Assembly: GCA_022606425.2 (NCBI GenBank)
Contig: JAHDVF020000872.1
Location: 370,712-434,711, forward strand
Length of the DNA stretch: 64,000 nt
Direction: 5' to 3'
DNA from: Lepidostoma basale
Taxonomy: Eukaryota > Arthropoda > Insecta > Trichoptera > Lepidostomatidae
A model generated the notes under the pieces. It was not told the origin of the DNA and did not search any database. It saw only the letters and a program-made list of their open reading frames with translations. Positions 10,500-20,951 of the stretch are shown in pieces. The position numbers and the translations under genes are program-made. Numbering within the stretch: position 1 is the stretch's first letter; each line of letters opens with the position of its first letter.

Positions 10500-11110
10500 A
10501 ACTAACTATCCAACCATCACACCGTTTCTCCAAAGGGGTAGGCAGAAAGTATGGACCGCCATACGTTCTGTCCTGACATGCACGCTCGTCGATTTTTCCG
10601 ACTTCGGATGTGGCCGCATTTCAGTATTTGATTGATTTCTTCATGCCAAGCTTTTTTTGGTCGTCTACGGCTTCTCTTTCCACTCACACTGCTTTTATAA
10701 AACATTTGAACCATTCTTCTCTCTTCTATTCGTTCCGTGTGTTTAAATCATCTAAATGATACTATTTTATCTTACTTATGATGCAATCATCTGCCCTTAC
10801 ATTTCTTCCTTATTTCGTCGTTCGGTATTCTATCATACAACGTTTTCCCGTACATTCGTCTTAGTGATCTCATTTCTACGGCGTTTATCCTGCTTTCATA
10901 CTTCTTTTGCCAGCTCCAAGCTTCAATTCCATACATGGCATTATAAAATATGCAAAACATGTCAAATTCATTAAAAAACAGTCGAAATTTGTTATAATGA
11001 TGTATTTTGGAGTTTTGGATCATTGTTAAAAAAATGTGGAATGATCATATATCGTTTTCTTGCCAGCTCCAAGCTTCACTTGCATACATAAGGGTTGGCA
11101 CTATTACCAT
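10500..11110 (-). mobile_element. RTX-A LINE, diverged copy
   Basis: Minus strand, from the CTAA/CCATCACACCGTTTCTCC end at 10500 to the YGIEAWSWQKKYESRINAVEMRSLRRMYG region near 10830-10930 (open frame 11023-10787). A second small piece (11055-11110) repeats the CCAAGCTTCACTTGCATACA segment, so this copy has a local duplication. Belongs to a subfamily more diverged than those at 12485 or 19757. Confidence 0.8.
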
Positions 11111-11690
11111 CTTCAGTATTATATATAAGTGACGATTCTGTGTTAATTTATTGTTAAAATACGTGCATCGAAGAACGACCGAAACATAAAAATGTTTGCA
11201 AATAAAAAAAATAGTTGTGAATTTTTTTTTCTTTTATTACTAAATATCTCTTTATTGTTGTCTTATGTGTTTCTTTTTCTCAATTATCCACTTTGTTTGA
11301 GTTCAAGCCTCCTGGGCATACAAGCAAATTTATACCGCAAAGTTTATTTTTGTTTCATCAGTCTGTAGATCCAGCGAGCGTTATTTGAACTGGTCAATAA
11401 GTATTTAGTCTCTCTTAAAGAGAAAACGAAATTCTTTTCTCTATCTTTTTCACTTTAATGATTTGTCAAAGTTACTGAGTCTCACAGCTGAAGCTTCTAA
11501 TTGGACAGGAGTAGTGATCCCGATTTCGTTACGATAATTGGGTTACTCAATTTCTAGAATTTTGTAGATTTCTCTCGTCTCGGCTAGTGTTACTGTCAAA
11601 ATTGGTCGAAAACGATAAAATAAAATGATGTTGCAGCTTCTTTAACACTTTTCAATTTATAAAAAAAAAAATATAATATATAAAGCACAC
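11111..11690. other. No recognised feature
   Basis: AT-rich non-coding DNA. No family shared with the rest of the window was seen. Confidence 0.5.
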
Positions 11691-11694
11691 TTAA

Positions 11695-12466
11695 CCGTCG
11701 CGTTGCCATGTGGTCAATTGAGTTTCCACTGCCAATTTAAAGTTGATTTTCTTAAAACCTATGGACCCTAATATTATAAAAAAAAATTGTAATCCTCCAT
11801 TGAAGTGTTCTCAATATTTTGTAATAAAAAAAAAGCAAAAAATTACTTCCTTCATCCCAAAAAAAAAAAAATTTTAAGACTGCCCTCACCTTCATTTGTG
11901 TTAAGGTAGAATTTGTTTCGCTAATATTTACAACTTTATCAAATGTGACAAATACTTACTCGCTGTTTTGAACGTTTTATAAATTTTATGTTTGGCCTTT
12001 TCTCATACGTAATAATACCGATTGTGGACGGAAACGCAGCACGCAACTAAATAATATCAGAACTGTGAAAATATTAACACTTTACCAAAAGGGACAAATA
12101 TTAATACGTACTCGTTGTCTTGAACGTACTATACATTTTGCCTAGGTGCCTTTATCATACGTAAAATTATAGCGCCGCGGCGTGGCGAGACAAGTTCATA
12201 CTTGCTGTCAGTTGTTCATATGCTGTCTCGTCATTCTATATCAGAAATCGCATGGTTCCAGAAAAAAATTAATAATTATATGTTTTTCAAATAATCCATG
12301 TATGTTATAGATATCGATCTATTCCTAATGAAATTCCCTATAAGATGACATAAATTAAATTTTGATTCATTGAGTCATATACTTGATATTTATAGATAAA
12401 GTTAGCGGTAAACTGAATTGACCACATGGGAGCGAGCGTTTTGTTTTGAACACGGTACGTTAAGGG
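11695..12466. mobile_element. piggyBac-like non-autonomous element (TTAA-flanked)
   Basis: Flanked by TTAA at 11691-11694 and 12467-12470. The termini begin CCG and end GGG, as piggyBac elements do. Subterminal inverted copies of CCATGTGGTCAATT lie at 11707-11720 and, inverted, near 12415-12427. Inside, a ~90-bp segment is repeated in tandem (near 11930-12015 and 12083-12170, both with TTGAACGT and CATACGTAA). No transposase frame is present, so it would depend on an enzyme from elsewhere. The family call rests on the TTAA flank and the termini only. Confidence 0.6.
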
Positions 12467-12484
12467 TTAAAGTGTGGTAAGACA

Positions 12485-13035
12485 TTTTAAACTTAACTAA
12501 CTAACTAACTTACCATCACGCCGTCTCCCCGGAGGGATAGGCAGAAAGAATGGATCGCCACACTGTTCTGTCCTGACATACTTCTCTCGATTCCTCTATA
12601 TTCATACATCTTGTCATGCACGCACGTCGATTTCTCAGACTCCTCACGTGACCGACATTCAATATTTGATGGATTTGATCGTGCCACGTTTTCCTCGGCC
12701 TTCCTCTATTTCTTCCTCTATTTCTAGCTCCGTTCACGCCGTTTACATATACCTTCATTACCATTCTGTCTTCACTCATTCTTTCCATGTGTCCAAACCA
12801 TCTTAATGACCCTTTCCTTATTTTGTTCATAACACTTTCATTCGCACCACATTCACTTCTTATACTTGCATTTGTCACTCTATCATATACAGATTTGCCA
12901 CACATTCGTCTTAGAGATCTCATTTCTAATGCATTTATTCTACTTTCATCCTTCTGTTGCCAGTTCCATGATTCACTTCCATACATAAGGGTCGGCACAA
13001 GAACACCATTTTGCACTGCCATCTTATAACTTTTA
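12485..13035 (-). mobile_element. RTX-A LINE, open ORF2 C-terminus
   Basis: The open frame 13022-12516 (168 codons, minus) is one of the best C-termini of this family: MAVQNGVLVPTLMYGSESWNW, RSLRRMCGKSVYDRVTNASI, LRWFGHMERMSEDRM, RPRKTWHDQI, RNRRACMTRCMNIEESREVC and the final SAYPSGETA. This is the region after the RT domain. The plus strand starts with CTAACTAACTAACTTACCATC (12495), i.e. a TTAG tail on the coding strand. 5'-truncated at about 13035. Confidence 0.9.
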
Positions 13036-13084
13036 TACGCTGCCGTCTTATAAATTAAACTTATGGATATAAAATAATAATTAT

Positions 13085-13450
13085 ATTAAACAAACAAACA
13101 AACCATCACACCGTTTCCCCGCGGGGGTAGGCAGAGAGAATGCCTACCCCCGCGGCAACCTTCTCTATCCTGGCAAACCTCTCTTGCTTCCTCTACATTC
13201 ATACAACGAGTCATACACGCACGACGATTCCTCCGACTTCTAACATGACCAACCTTTAAAATTTGATTAATTTGGTCATGCCATGTTTTCCTCGGTCTGC
13301 CTCGACTCCGTACCCCATTTACATCATTAACGTATACTTTCTTAACCTCTCCTCTCATAATTTTGTTCATAATACCTTCTTCCGCTCTACATTCCTTTTT
13401 TATATCAGCATTTGAGATTCTATCGTATATCGTTCTACCACACACACATA
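13085..13450 (-). mobile_element. RTX-A LINE, internally deleted copy
   Basis: The minus frame 13445-13086 has CGRTIYDRISNADIKKECRA, IMNKIMRGEVKKVYVNDVNG, RPRKTWHDQINQILKVGHVR and RRNRRACMTRCMNVEEAREV. The segment between IMRG and VKKVYV (the LRWFGHMERM block) is deleted. Near 13127-13160 the motif CCCCGCGGGGGTAGGCAGAG is followed by its inverted copy, a local hairpin. Confidence 0.85.
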
Positions 13451-13469
13451 CGTAATAATAATAATAATA

Positions 13470-13535
13470 ATAACATGTTCCAAGTGGAGCAGGACAGAGA
13501 TGCCCTTGCTGCAGTGATCGCCAACGTTATAAAAT
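13470..13535 (+). mobile_element. RTE-C LINE end fragment
   Basis: Reads QDRDALAAVIANV before a stop, like the last residues of the 7387-7944 frame. Only about 60 bp. Confidence 0.5.
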
Positions 13536-13784
13536 AATAAAACACAAATCTATAGTTATTATATTGCCCTGATGAAGCTTGGGTCTAAGCGAAACTATTG
13601 TATAAAAGTTATCATCAATTATCTTATATAATATAAACCATACTGAGGTTAAAAACGAAATGTTGAAATATTATATTATATAATTATAAGTTCATAAATT
13701 TTCATTTTGTGATAAATTATAATGAACATAAAAATATGAATACCGATTACAAAATATGTTAACACTTAAATATTGGTAAACAAA

Positions 13785-14265
13785 CTAACTAACTAACCAT
13801 CAAGCCGTTTCCCAGGAGAGGAGAGGTAGAGGTTAAACTGCTTTATCCTGACATAGGGTAAAAGTGGGATAGATGCCGCAGGGGGATAGATGCCACGATT
13901 ATCATATCGAGACATGCATAACTATTAAACTGCCGATTTTGACTTTATAACAAAGCTCTACCCCACTCTCCGCCAGGGTGCCCAGTGTCAAAAAAATACC
14001 ATAAATACTCTACTTTTTATACATGCACAATATTATATAATAGGTAAACTAAACGTCACATTAGTATCAGATAGTTTAATTCATAAGTTTGTCGAAACAT
14101 CGTATTTTTCAAAAAGTGTGGCATCTATCCCACTTTTACCCTACCTCTTGAGCTTTCTCTATATTTTTACTTCGTAAAATGCACGCTCGTAGATTTTTTC
14201 GACTTCGATAGTCATCTTTTAATAATTTACAAATCTGGTGTTCTTTACATTCCTTGGTCTTCCAT
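13785..14265 (-). mobile_element. RTX-A LINE, interrupted by a TA-flanked element
   Basis: Starts with CTAACTAACTAACCATCAAG on the plus strand. The RTX-A sequence CCTGACATACCTCTTGAGC is split at 13855 by a 286-bp element, and its remainder continues from 14142 to about 14265. Short and heavily mutated. Confidence 0.8.
13856..14141. mobile_element. TA-flanked MITE, 286 bp (deleted form)
   Basis: Terminal inverted repeats GGGTAAAAGTGGGATAGATG at both ends, flanked by TA at 13854-13855 and 14142-14143. Removing the element and one TA restores the RTX-A sequence exactly, so the TA duplication is proven by the empty site. It is an internally deleted, opposite-orientation version of the element at 20952-21668. 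TA duplication and short TIRs fit a Tc1/mariner-type mobiliser; no transposase is encoded. Confidence 0.85.
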
Positions 14266-14339
14266 GACATATTGCTGTCAAAATGGGTCGACAAAATAAA
14301 GTGACGTTGGCAGATTTTTTCAAAAAAAAATTTTCAAAT

Positions 14340-15050
14340 CATGATTTTTGTTGTACACATAATCGCGCTGAAGATGTTGGGCTTCATCATTCGGACCGGA
14401 AGGGTTTCCAGAGATCCCAATGTGCTCAGAGTACTATACAATTCATTGGTTCGGAGCAGACTCGAAAGTGGTTCTGTGATATGGAGTCCGCATGAGGCGA
14501 GATATTCCCTTATGCTGGAGAGGGTTCAGAAAAAATTCTGAGGTATCTCTACATGAAGGAGTATGGTAGCTATCCATGGCTCTATCCCACAGCGTTTCTT
14601 TTGGGAATGTTGGGGTCTAATTCTCTGCAGCTTTGAAGAGACGGGTTTCTCATTACCCATTTCTTTAGATTAATTAGGGGATATTTTGAAAACGCCGTGC
14701 TGAAGGGTGTAGATCTTTTTGTTCCCGACGGATATCTCCGACAGCACCAGAATAGATTGTACTTTCTTCCGGCCGCAAGAACCAACCCGCCTCTAATAAT
14801 GCCGGTGGGAAGAGCAATCAGTCTGCTGAACAAGATTACCTCGCAGATCGACGTCTTTCATATTAGTGAAAGTACGTTCAGAAGAAAAATACTCTTAACT
14901 TTAGAGAGTATTTTGTCTTCCTTAAGTTGAACCATCTCTCATGCGTTCCTGATTCTTTACCCTTTCTCAAATAGATGTCTTAAACTGTTATTATGTTTGT
15001 AATATCTTTTGAGTGAATAAATAAACTGATAAACTGATAAACTGAATACA
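14340..15050 (+). mobile_element. CR1/Daphne-type LINE, ORF2 C-terminus and 3' end
   Basis: Continues the protein cut at the right edge of the window: LGFIIRTGRVSRDPNVLRVL matches 63950-64000 almost exactly, then RLESGSVIWSPHEARYSLML, a frameshift near 14540, YLYMKEYGSYPWLYP, and from 14697 VDLFVPDGYLRQHQN and FLPAARTNPPLIMPVGRAIS to a stop at 14928. The 3' untranslated part carries CAAATAGATGTCTTAAACTG and ends in short repeats AAACTGAT x3 (15024-15045). It shows how the 61243 element should end. Confidence 0.88.
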
Positions 15051-15129
15051 GTAACCAACATCCATTGTCCCCTTAAAGATACTAGATTCTTATTAATAAA
15101 TTAATGGCGTTAAAACTGTGGAATTCTCT

Positions 15130-15235
15130 AATGATTTTTTTTATTGTTTCTTGAATAATGAAGGAAAACTCCGTAATTGATAAGAATGAAAACGTCTGTT
15201 TTCTAGAAGTTTTACTACAATTTATGTGACATGTT
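15130..15235 (+). repeat. FB-1 left arm
   Basis: Begins ATTGTTTCTTGAATAATG and runs through AACGTCTGTTTTCTAGAAGT to ATTTATGTGACATGT. Only one arm; an RTX-A copy abuts it on the right. Confidence 0.7.
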
Positions 15236-16215
15236 TCAGAAAAAGGATAAACTGAATGAGGAAGATGGACTCAATAATAATATGACGAATCACTTTCAGA
15301 GCAACATAAAAATGTTCTGGAAGGAAGTCAATAAAGCCCGGAATCCTCCCGAAAGTGGTTGTGCGAAAGCAATTATTAGTTTGAACGAAATAGTAAGATC
15401 TGTTAACTGTATGAAAGATGGAAAAGCTGTTAGTTATGACTGTGTCGCCTTGGGCCGGTGGTTTCAGCGTAGTTATATAGACTCTTTAACCAGTGTTTAG
15501 AGAAAGGATATACGCCGCTCGACTGGAGGAGGGCTGTTATCATGCCTTATATAAGGGAAAGGGGTCTCGTATAGACTGCGGAAATTACCGGGCAATAAGT
15601 CTGTTAAGCTCCGTTGGTAAACTCTACGGTCGAATTTTAATAGAAAGAGTAAAAAAGACGACGACTGAAAGAGTTTGGGATGTACAAGACGTATTTATGA
15701 CCGGAAGAGGATGCATGGATCAAATTTATGCACTTCGAACGCTTGCGGAGAAGTTTATGGCCAAAAGGCATAAGCTTTTCTGTGCGTTCGTCGATTTGCA
15801 AAAAGCTTACGATCGAGTGAATAGAGATAAACTGTGGTCAATCTTGTCCGAATACCAAATGAGCACAAAACTGATACGGGCGATCAGCCATGAAAACAAG
15901 AATTTATTAAAGAAAGCGAAAACGGCCGTTCACAGTGGAGTTCTGGTCCCAACAAAATGTGGTAAAAATGAGGAAATTTATACGTTAATGATGTAAATGG
16001 AGTACGGAGTCGAGGAAGACCGAGGAAAACATGGCATGACCAAATTAATCTAATTTTAAAGGTTGGTCATGTTAGTTGTATGACTCGTAAAGTATAGTGT
16101 GCGTGTATGACTCGTTGTATGAATGTGAAGGAAGCTAGAGAGGTGTGCCAGGATAGAGTAGTGTGGCGAATTATTCTCTCTGCCTACCCCTGCGGAGAAA
16201 CAGTGTGATGTTTTT
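15236..16215 (+). mobile_element. RTX-A LINE with part of the RT core, internally deleted
   Basis: The most N-terminal RTX-A sequence in the window. Frame 15231-15500 is the RT upstream region (MTNHFQSNIKMFWKEVNKAR). Frame 15493-15996 has CGNYRAISLLSSVGKLYGRI, then a degenerate FMTGRGCMDQIYALRTL (the usual GFRxGR motif) and LFCAFVDLQKAYDRVNRDKL, the palm motif with the first catalytic Asp. After AISHENKNLL the sequence jumps to KAKTAVHSGVLVPT and then, within a few codons, to the KVYVNDVNG/RPRKTW region, so both the YADD motif and most of the thumb are lost. A frameshift near 15490 and further stops follow. The 3' part to 16215 has VGHVSC, MTRCMNVKEAREVCQ and the conserved AYPCGETV-like end. 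Confidence 0.88.
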
Positions 16216-16310
16216 TTGTATGTATTAATAATTATGTTCAAAATGTTTTCTCAGAAACACTATTTGAAACATTGAAATTTTTTCTGATTTATGTTACATC
16301 ATTTATATAG

Positions 16311-16585
16311 CAAAATGGCCGTTCAGAATGGAGTTCCAGTTCCATCACTTACGTTTGGAAGCCAGGGATGGAAAAGGAAGGATGAGAGCGGAATAATAAC
16401 GAAAAAGAGTCGAGAAAGACCGTTGAAAGCATGGCATGAATAAAAAATCAATTCAATTTTATTCAATTTTAAAGGTCGGCCATGTTAGATGTTGGAAGAA
16501 TCGACGTGCTTGTGTGATTCGCTGTATGAATGTGGCGGAAGGCGGAAGGCGGCAGGGTAGAGTATTGCGGCGGTCTATTCTCTTA
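16311..16585 (+). mobile_element. RTX-A LINE, internally deleted
   Basis: Begins AAAATGGCCGTTCAGAATGG, keeps LTFGSQGWKRKDESGI, then skips to KAWHE and VGHVRCWKNRRACVIRCMNV. It ends near 16585 without a TTAG tail. Confidence 0.75.
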
Positions 16586-16644
16586 CTATTTATAATACTA
16601 TTTTCTTATTTTATTTATTTTATTTGATTAATTATTAATGTAAT

Positions 16645-17275
16645 TATTGTTTCTGAAATAATGATGTGAAAATTCATTTTAAATCATTATAACGAATGAA
16701 AACGTCCGTTTTCTAGAAATTTTATCATAGTTTATGGGTAAAACACAATTCGCCTTTTTAAGGCATTATCAATTGATATATAAGGCCACTAGGACAAGGG
16801 TGGTCTAACCAACATTTTTTGAAAAATTGAGTTACTGGTCTAACCCACACTTATTTGTGACCTACTATAAAAAAAAATTAATCTAACCACCATTTCCAAG
16901 TGGAAACATAGATATCGCCATGAATACTTCTTTTGCTCTGACAAAAAATCAAAATATATGGAGTCAAATGTGGTCTATTATAAGTAACCATCAAAAAAAT
17001 CCTTAAACTTTATATTTCCCAATATTTCAAAAAACTATTCTAAAGACATTCACCAAACAAACAAGGTTTATCACTAAAGAAGACCCTAACCCATACAGTT
17101 TAAAAAAAAAAATGGGCAAAAAACGTCAAAATTTCAATCGCATTTATCTCCATTGTCTAAATTTAGGTTTAGACCACTCTTGCCCTGGCGGCCTCATGTC
17201 ATTCCCATAAACTGTAATAAAAAAATTCTATGAACAGACGTTTTGATTCATTTTCGCTAGTTTCAATCCATGGGA
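16645..17275. repeat. FB-1 fold-back, split by a 400-bp TIR element
   Basis: The left arm (16645-16793) has AACGTCCGTTTTCTAGAAAT and TTCGCCTTTTTAAGGCATTA. The right arm (17194-17275) has CATGTCATTCCCATAAACTG and AACAGACGTTTTGATTC, the reverse complement of the left outer arm. The inner ends flank the element at 16794-17193. Confidence 0.7.
16794..17193. mobile_element. 400-bp element with 23-bp imperfect TIRs
   Basis: The left terminus GGCCACTAGGACAAGGGTGG and the right terminus (reverse complement GGCCGCCAGGGCAAGAGTGG) match at 19 of the first 23 positions. No open frame and no certain target duplication, so the superfamily is unknown. It lies at the inner boundary of an FB-1 fold-back. Confidence 0.65.
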
Positions 17276-17447
17276 TTGGTTTGCAGCAAAGTATGACATT
17301 TTACAATGGTTTTTGGGATGCAACTATTCGGTATTTTCCCATTCATACAATATTTTTCACAATTCATTCAAATGATTATAAATGAAAGACGATTATGTTA
17401 TTTATCTGTATCCTGAATGAAAGCAATAGTTATTATTGATAGGTAAT
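17276..17447. other. No recognised feature
   Basis: Short AT-rich spacer. Confidence 0.5.
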
Positions 17448-17455
17448 ATACTCGT

Positions 17456-18246
17456 TTTGCTGACGATATTGCTATGGTTGCTGAAAGTGAGGAGGAACTG
17501 CAGGAGGCCTTAGATACTTTGCAAGACATTCTTCAAGATAGCTACAACATGAAGATAAATAAGGACAAAACAAAGCTGCTGACTGTAGGCCGAACGCAGC
17601 ACCAGATGAGAGTAGTGATGTCAGGAGTTCCACTAAAGAACACAAAGGAGTTTGTCTACCTCGGGAGCAAAATAACATGGGACGGTCGGTCTAAGAGCGA
17701 GGTCGACAGCCGTATACATCAGGCTAGGCTAGCATTTAACAAAAGGTCGAAAATAATAGAATCAAATAATATAGACCTAAAACTGAGAATACTCCTCATC
17801 AAGACCTATGTATGGAGTATCTTGATGTACGGCTACGAGACATGGTGCCTATCCGAAAGAGATAAGCGGAGACTAGAGGCTTTTGAGATGTGGTCATATA
17901 GAAGACTATTAGGAATTTCCTGGAGAGACCACATCACGAATGAGGAAGTTCTTCAAGGAATCGAAGGAGGAAGGCACCTGCTCAGGACCTTGTCCGAAAG
18001 GCGTGCAAAATGGATCGGCCATGTAATACGTCAAGAAGGTCTCTTGCATGCCATAATGGAGGGTATGATCGAGGGGACAAACTCTAAGGGACGCCCACGC
18101 CGAGAGTACCTGGAGGACCTGTTGGTGGACGTGCGCTGCTCATCATATGCAGATCTCAAAAGAGCCGCACAAGACAGGGAAAAGTGGAAGAGAATAATGG
18201 AGGAAATTGCTGCAAACCAATCCCAGGATTGAAACCAGAGAAGAAG
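17456..18246 (+). mobile_element. RTE-C-type LINE, FADD motif to ORF2 end, open frame
   Basis: The frame is open from RFADDIAMVAE (17453; a listed ATG at 17474) to a stop at 18232, about 260 codons. It begins exactly at the RT catalytic FADD motif. It continues with MKINKDKTKLLTVG, EFVYLGSKITWDGRSKSEV, YVWSILMYGYETWCL, RRLEAFEMWSYRRLLGISW, WIGHVIRQEGLL, RGRP-like KGRPRREYLEDLL and AQDREKWKRIM. The N-terminal RT and endonuclease are missing, so it cannot act alone. An 8-bp duplication ATACTCGT (17448-17455 and 18247-18254) flanks it, with an AAGAAG end. A separate subfamily from 7344-7964. Confidence 0.88.
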
Positions 18247-18255
18247 ATACTCGTA

Positions 18256-18684
18256 TATAACAGTTTCGTCGGATTTTGTGGTTATATCACAATTTTTGGA
18301 TTAATTCGGGATACACGTTTATACAGGTATATTAACGTGAATCAGAAACAATAACGAAGATGCGTTATTCAGCGGACCGATGTTAACATGATAGATCATG
18401 TAATAAAAATATCCATTATGTGTTCTAGTTTGTCTAGCACACAACCCGAAAGATTAAAACAAATTCGTTTTGTTTATCTAGAAAAGATTCTAATGTAAGC
18501 AGATTCATCATATTTTATTATCTCTAGTGAAATTTCCAAGAAAATATTATACAAGCAGCTCGCGAATATTTTCATATTTACCCCCTAATGGTATGTGTCA
18601 CATTATCCAAATGGTTTTGGGGTTAGTATTATTCTGTAACGGGTTATGAAGGTTTTATAATAAATAATGTGGCTGGAGTAACTT
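18256..18684. other. No recognised feature
   Basis: AT-rich, non-coding. Confidence 0.5.
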
Positions 18685-18950
18685 ATTCTTCTTCTTCTTA
18701 GTAAAGGTTTTTTTCTTAAGGGGTATTGGCCTCCTGCCTGGTCGACTCCTAGCTGTTGATCCATCTCTTTGGTGGTCTACCCGGGGGTCGTTTACCTTGG
18801 GGTTGGACGTGCAATAGTCTGGATGTATCCGTTCTTCTCACGTGTGCATACCACAATATCTTTTCATTTGCTTCCCTCACCTAATTCTATCGATTACTCA
18901 GAGCAACTTATTAAGAATAATAAACGTTTGCTGTTACTTATACATCCATA
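18685..18950 (-). mobile_element. Possible C2-type LINE 3' end
   Basis: The plus strand starts TTCTTCTTCTTCTTAG and continues with GCCTCCTGCCTGGTCGACTC and CTCACGTGTGCATACCAC. On the minus strand this looks like the last codons of a C2-type ORF2 followed by an AAG tail. Too diverged to be sure. Confidence 0.4.
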
Positions 18951-19164
18951 AGCTATATGCTGTTATTCTCATACATACCATACATACATACGACTAAACA
19001 AAAAAAATCTCTATGAAGAGAAAGACGAAAATGAGGTTAGTTCAAATTCTGACATTCTCCATATTCTTTTGTGGTTACGATTCTTGGGCTATGCGAACAT
19101 CGAAGACATCCAAAATTGATGATTTTTTGCATGAAGTGCTGGCAACGAATGTTTATGAGTAATA

Positions 19165-19695
19165 TATCAGTAATATTTATTTATTTATACATAATACACA
19201 AATGAGACATAACAAACGAAAAACATTTAGGCGACTCATTTGGACATAAAACGGTGTTACAAAGATAAGACAAAGATAAAACATGAAACCAAAAAAAACA
19301 TGAAACCAAAAAAAACATAAAACCAAAAAATCATACATATCAGAAGGAACCCAAATATTTCGACGTCAGTGAGGCAGTACTCTTTACAGAATTTGTAATA
19401 GATTTTTTCATGAATACTGCATCACTGACACTGAAAATGTCCAAATCCACTCTTCCTACTGGCATCACCAAGGGCAGGTTGGTTCTGCGTGACGGAGCAA
19501 AGAACAATTGATGTCGGCGTATATTCTGGATGGGGAGAATAACAAACCACTCGACCCTCGACGAGCTGGGTATCAGGGCAAGACTCTCACCGCTATGCTT
19601 TCAGAGAGTGTTAAAATATTTTCTTCACATAGCCCAGAGATCAGGATAACCTTGAAAAGGTCGAGATAGACGAGTAGCATGGATTTTCTCGAAAT
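19165..19695 (-). mobile_element. CR1-related LINE 3' end, second subfamily
   Basis: On the minus strand a frame around 19520-19330 reads FFAPSRRTNLPLVMPVGRVD, then LDIFSVSDAVFMKKSI and a stop after KYLGSF. This parallels the FLPAARTNPPLIMPVGRAIS region of the CR1/Daphne family but is clearly a different subfamily. Further 5' (19560-19690) the frame decays. Simple repeats AACATGAAACCAAAAAA (x3, near 19280-19330) and an ATTTATTT-type tail sit at the 3' side. Confidence 0.7.
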
Positions 19696-19756
19696 TCCAA
19701 AAAAACCTATTAATGAATTAACATGGAGATTTACATCATTTTAAAATAAACAATAA

Positions 19757-20305
19757 ATGTATTCTTATAATTCCAAAAAAGCTAAGATGGCAGTGCACAA
19801 TGGTGTTCTTGTGCCGACCCTTATGTATGGAAGTGAAGCATGGAACTGGCAAAAGAAGGATGAAAGTAGAATAAATGCAGTAGAAATGAGATCTCTAAGA
19901 CGAATGTGTAACAAATCTGTATATGATAGAGTGACAAATGCAAGTATAAGAAGTGAATGTGGTGCGAATGAAAGTGTTATGAACAAAATAAGGAAAGGGT
20001 CATTAAGATGGTTTGGACACATGGAAAGAATGAGTGAAGACAGAATGGTAAAGAAGGTATATGTAAACGGCGTGAACGGAGCTAGAAATAGAGGAAGCCC
20101 GAGGAAAACGTAGCACGATCAAATCAATCAAATATTGAATGTCGGTCACGTGAGAAGTCGGAAAAATCGACGTGCGTGCATGACAAGATGTATGAATGTA
20201 GAGGAAGCGAGAGACGTATGTCAGGACAGAACAGTGTGGCGTTCCATTCTTTCTGCCTACCCCTCCGGGGTGACGGCGTGATGGTAAGTTAGTTAGTTAG
20301 TTATA
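19757..20305 (+). mobile_element. RTX-A LINE 3' end with TTAG tail
   Basis: The frame 19757-20113 has KMAVHNGVLVPTLMYGSEAW, RSLRRMCNKSVYDRVTNASI and LRWFGHMERMSEDRMVKKVY. A TAG stop replaces Trp in RPRKTW at 20112; the sequence then continues to MTRCMNVEEARDVCQ and SAYPSGVTA, and ends GATGGTAAGTTAGTTAGTTAG. Close in sequence to 12485-13035. Confidence 0.9.
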
Positions 20306-20949
20306 ATTTGACTCACGATCGCATAGTGATCGAAATCGATTATTTAAATTAGTACTCCAAAGTTTGAGTAAAACACGTTTGACTCTCTTACCAAAACAAC
20401 TTTATACTATATGGTTTTCGACAGAATATACAGAGAGCGCTTAAAGGGAATTGTTTATGAGCGAGAATTGACTGGCAGTGGGGAACTAAGTGGTTTGAGA
20501 TAAGAATGTCATAGAACGGCTTTACTGCGACCTAACCAATTAGTTTCGAAACTGGTATTTCCCTCATCAGGTCAATTATCGACATTGTGGCGGTTAAACC
20601 TTGGTATCCGAATAACTGGCTCGCGGCGTTTGTCGAACAGATCAAATATTTTGAACCCGTAAAATGAAATTGGTTTCGCAAATCGAAACTTCATAAAGTA
20701 AGTTTTACTTTAATAAGCTTTTTCTGTATGTCCTGAAATCCTGTGAGGCTTTAAACCTTAAGAATTGAATGTCTTTACATGGCGTAAACCTTACTTTCTC
20801 ATTGTATTAATTATCGTTATTAAGTTTAATAACAATTGGAATCATTGTAGTGCTAGTTCAACAAGTTTTATTCCCCTGATCGAATATTTACTCTCTTCCA
20901 GCCCTAACTCTATCTCGCCTTCTTTATATTACAGTATGATTTTTGGTAT
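20306..20949. other. No recognised feature
   Basis: Non-coding. GTTTCGAAACTGGTATTTCC near 20550 resembles a fold-back arm, but no partner was found. The open frame at 20765-20968 has no motif. Confidence 0.45.
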
Positions 20950-20951
20950 TA

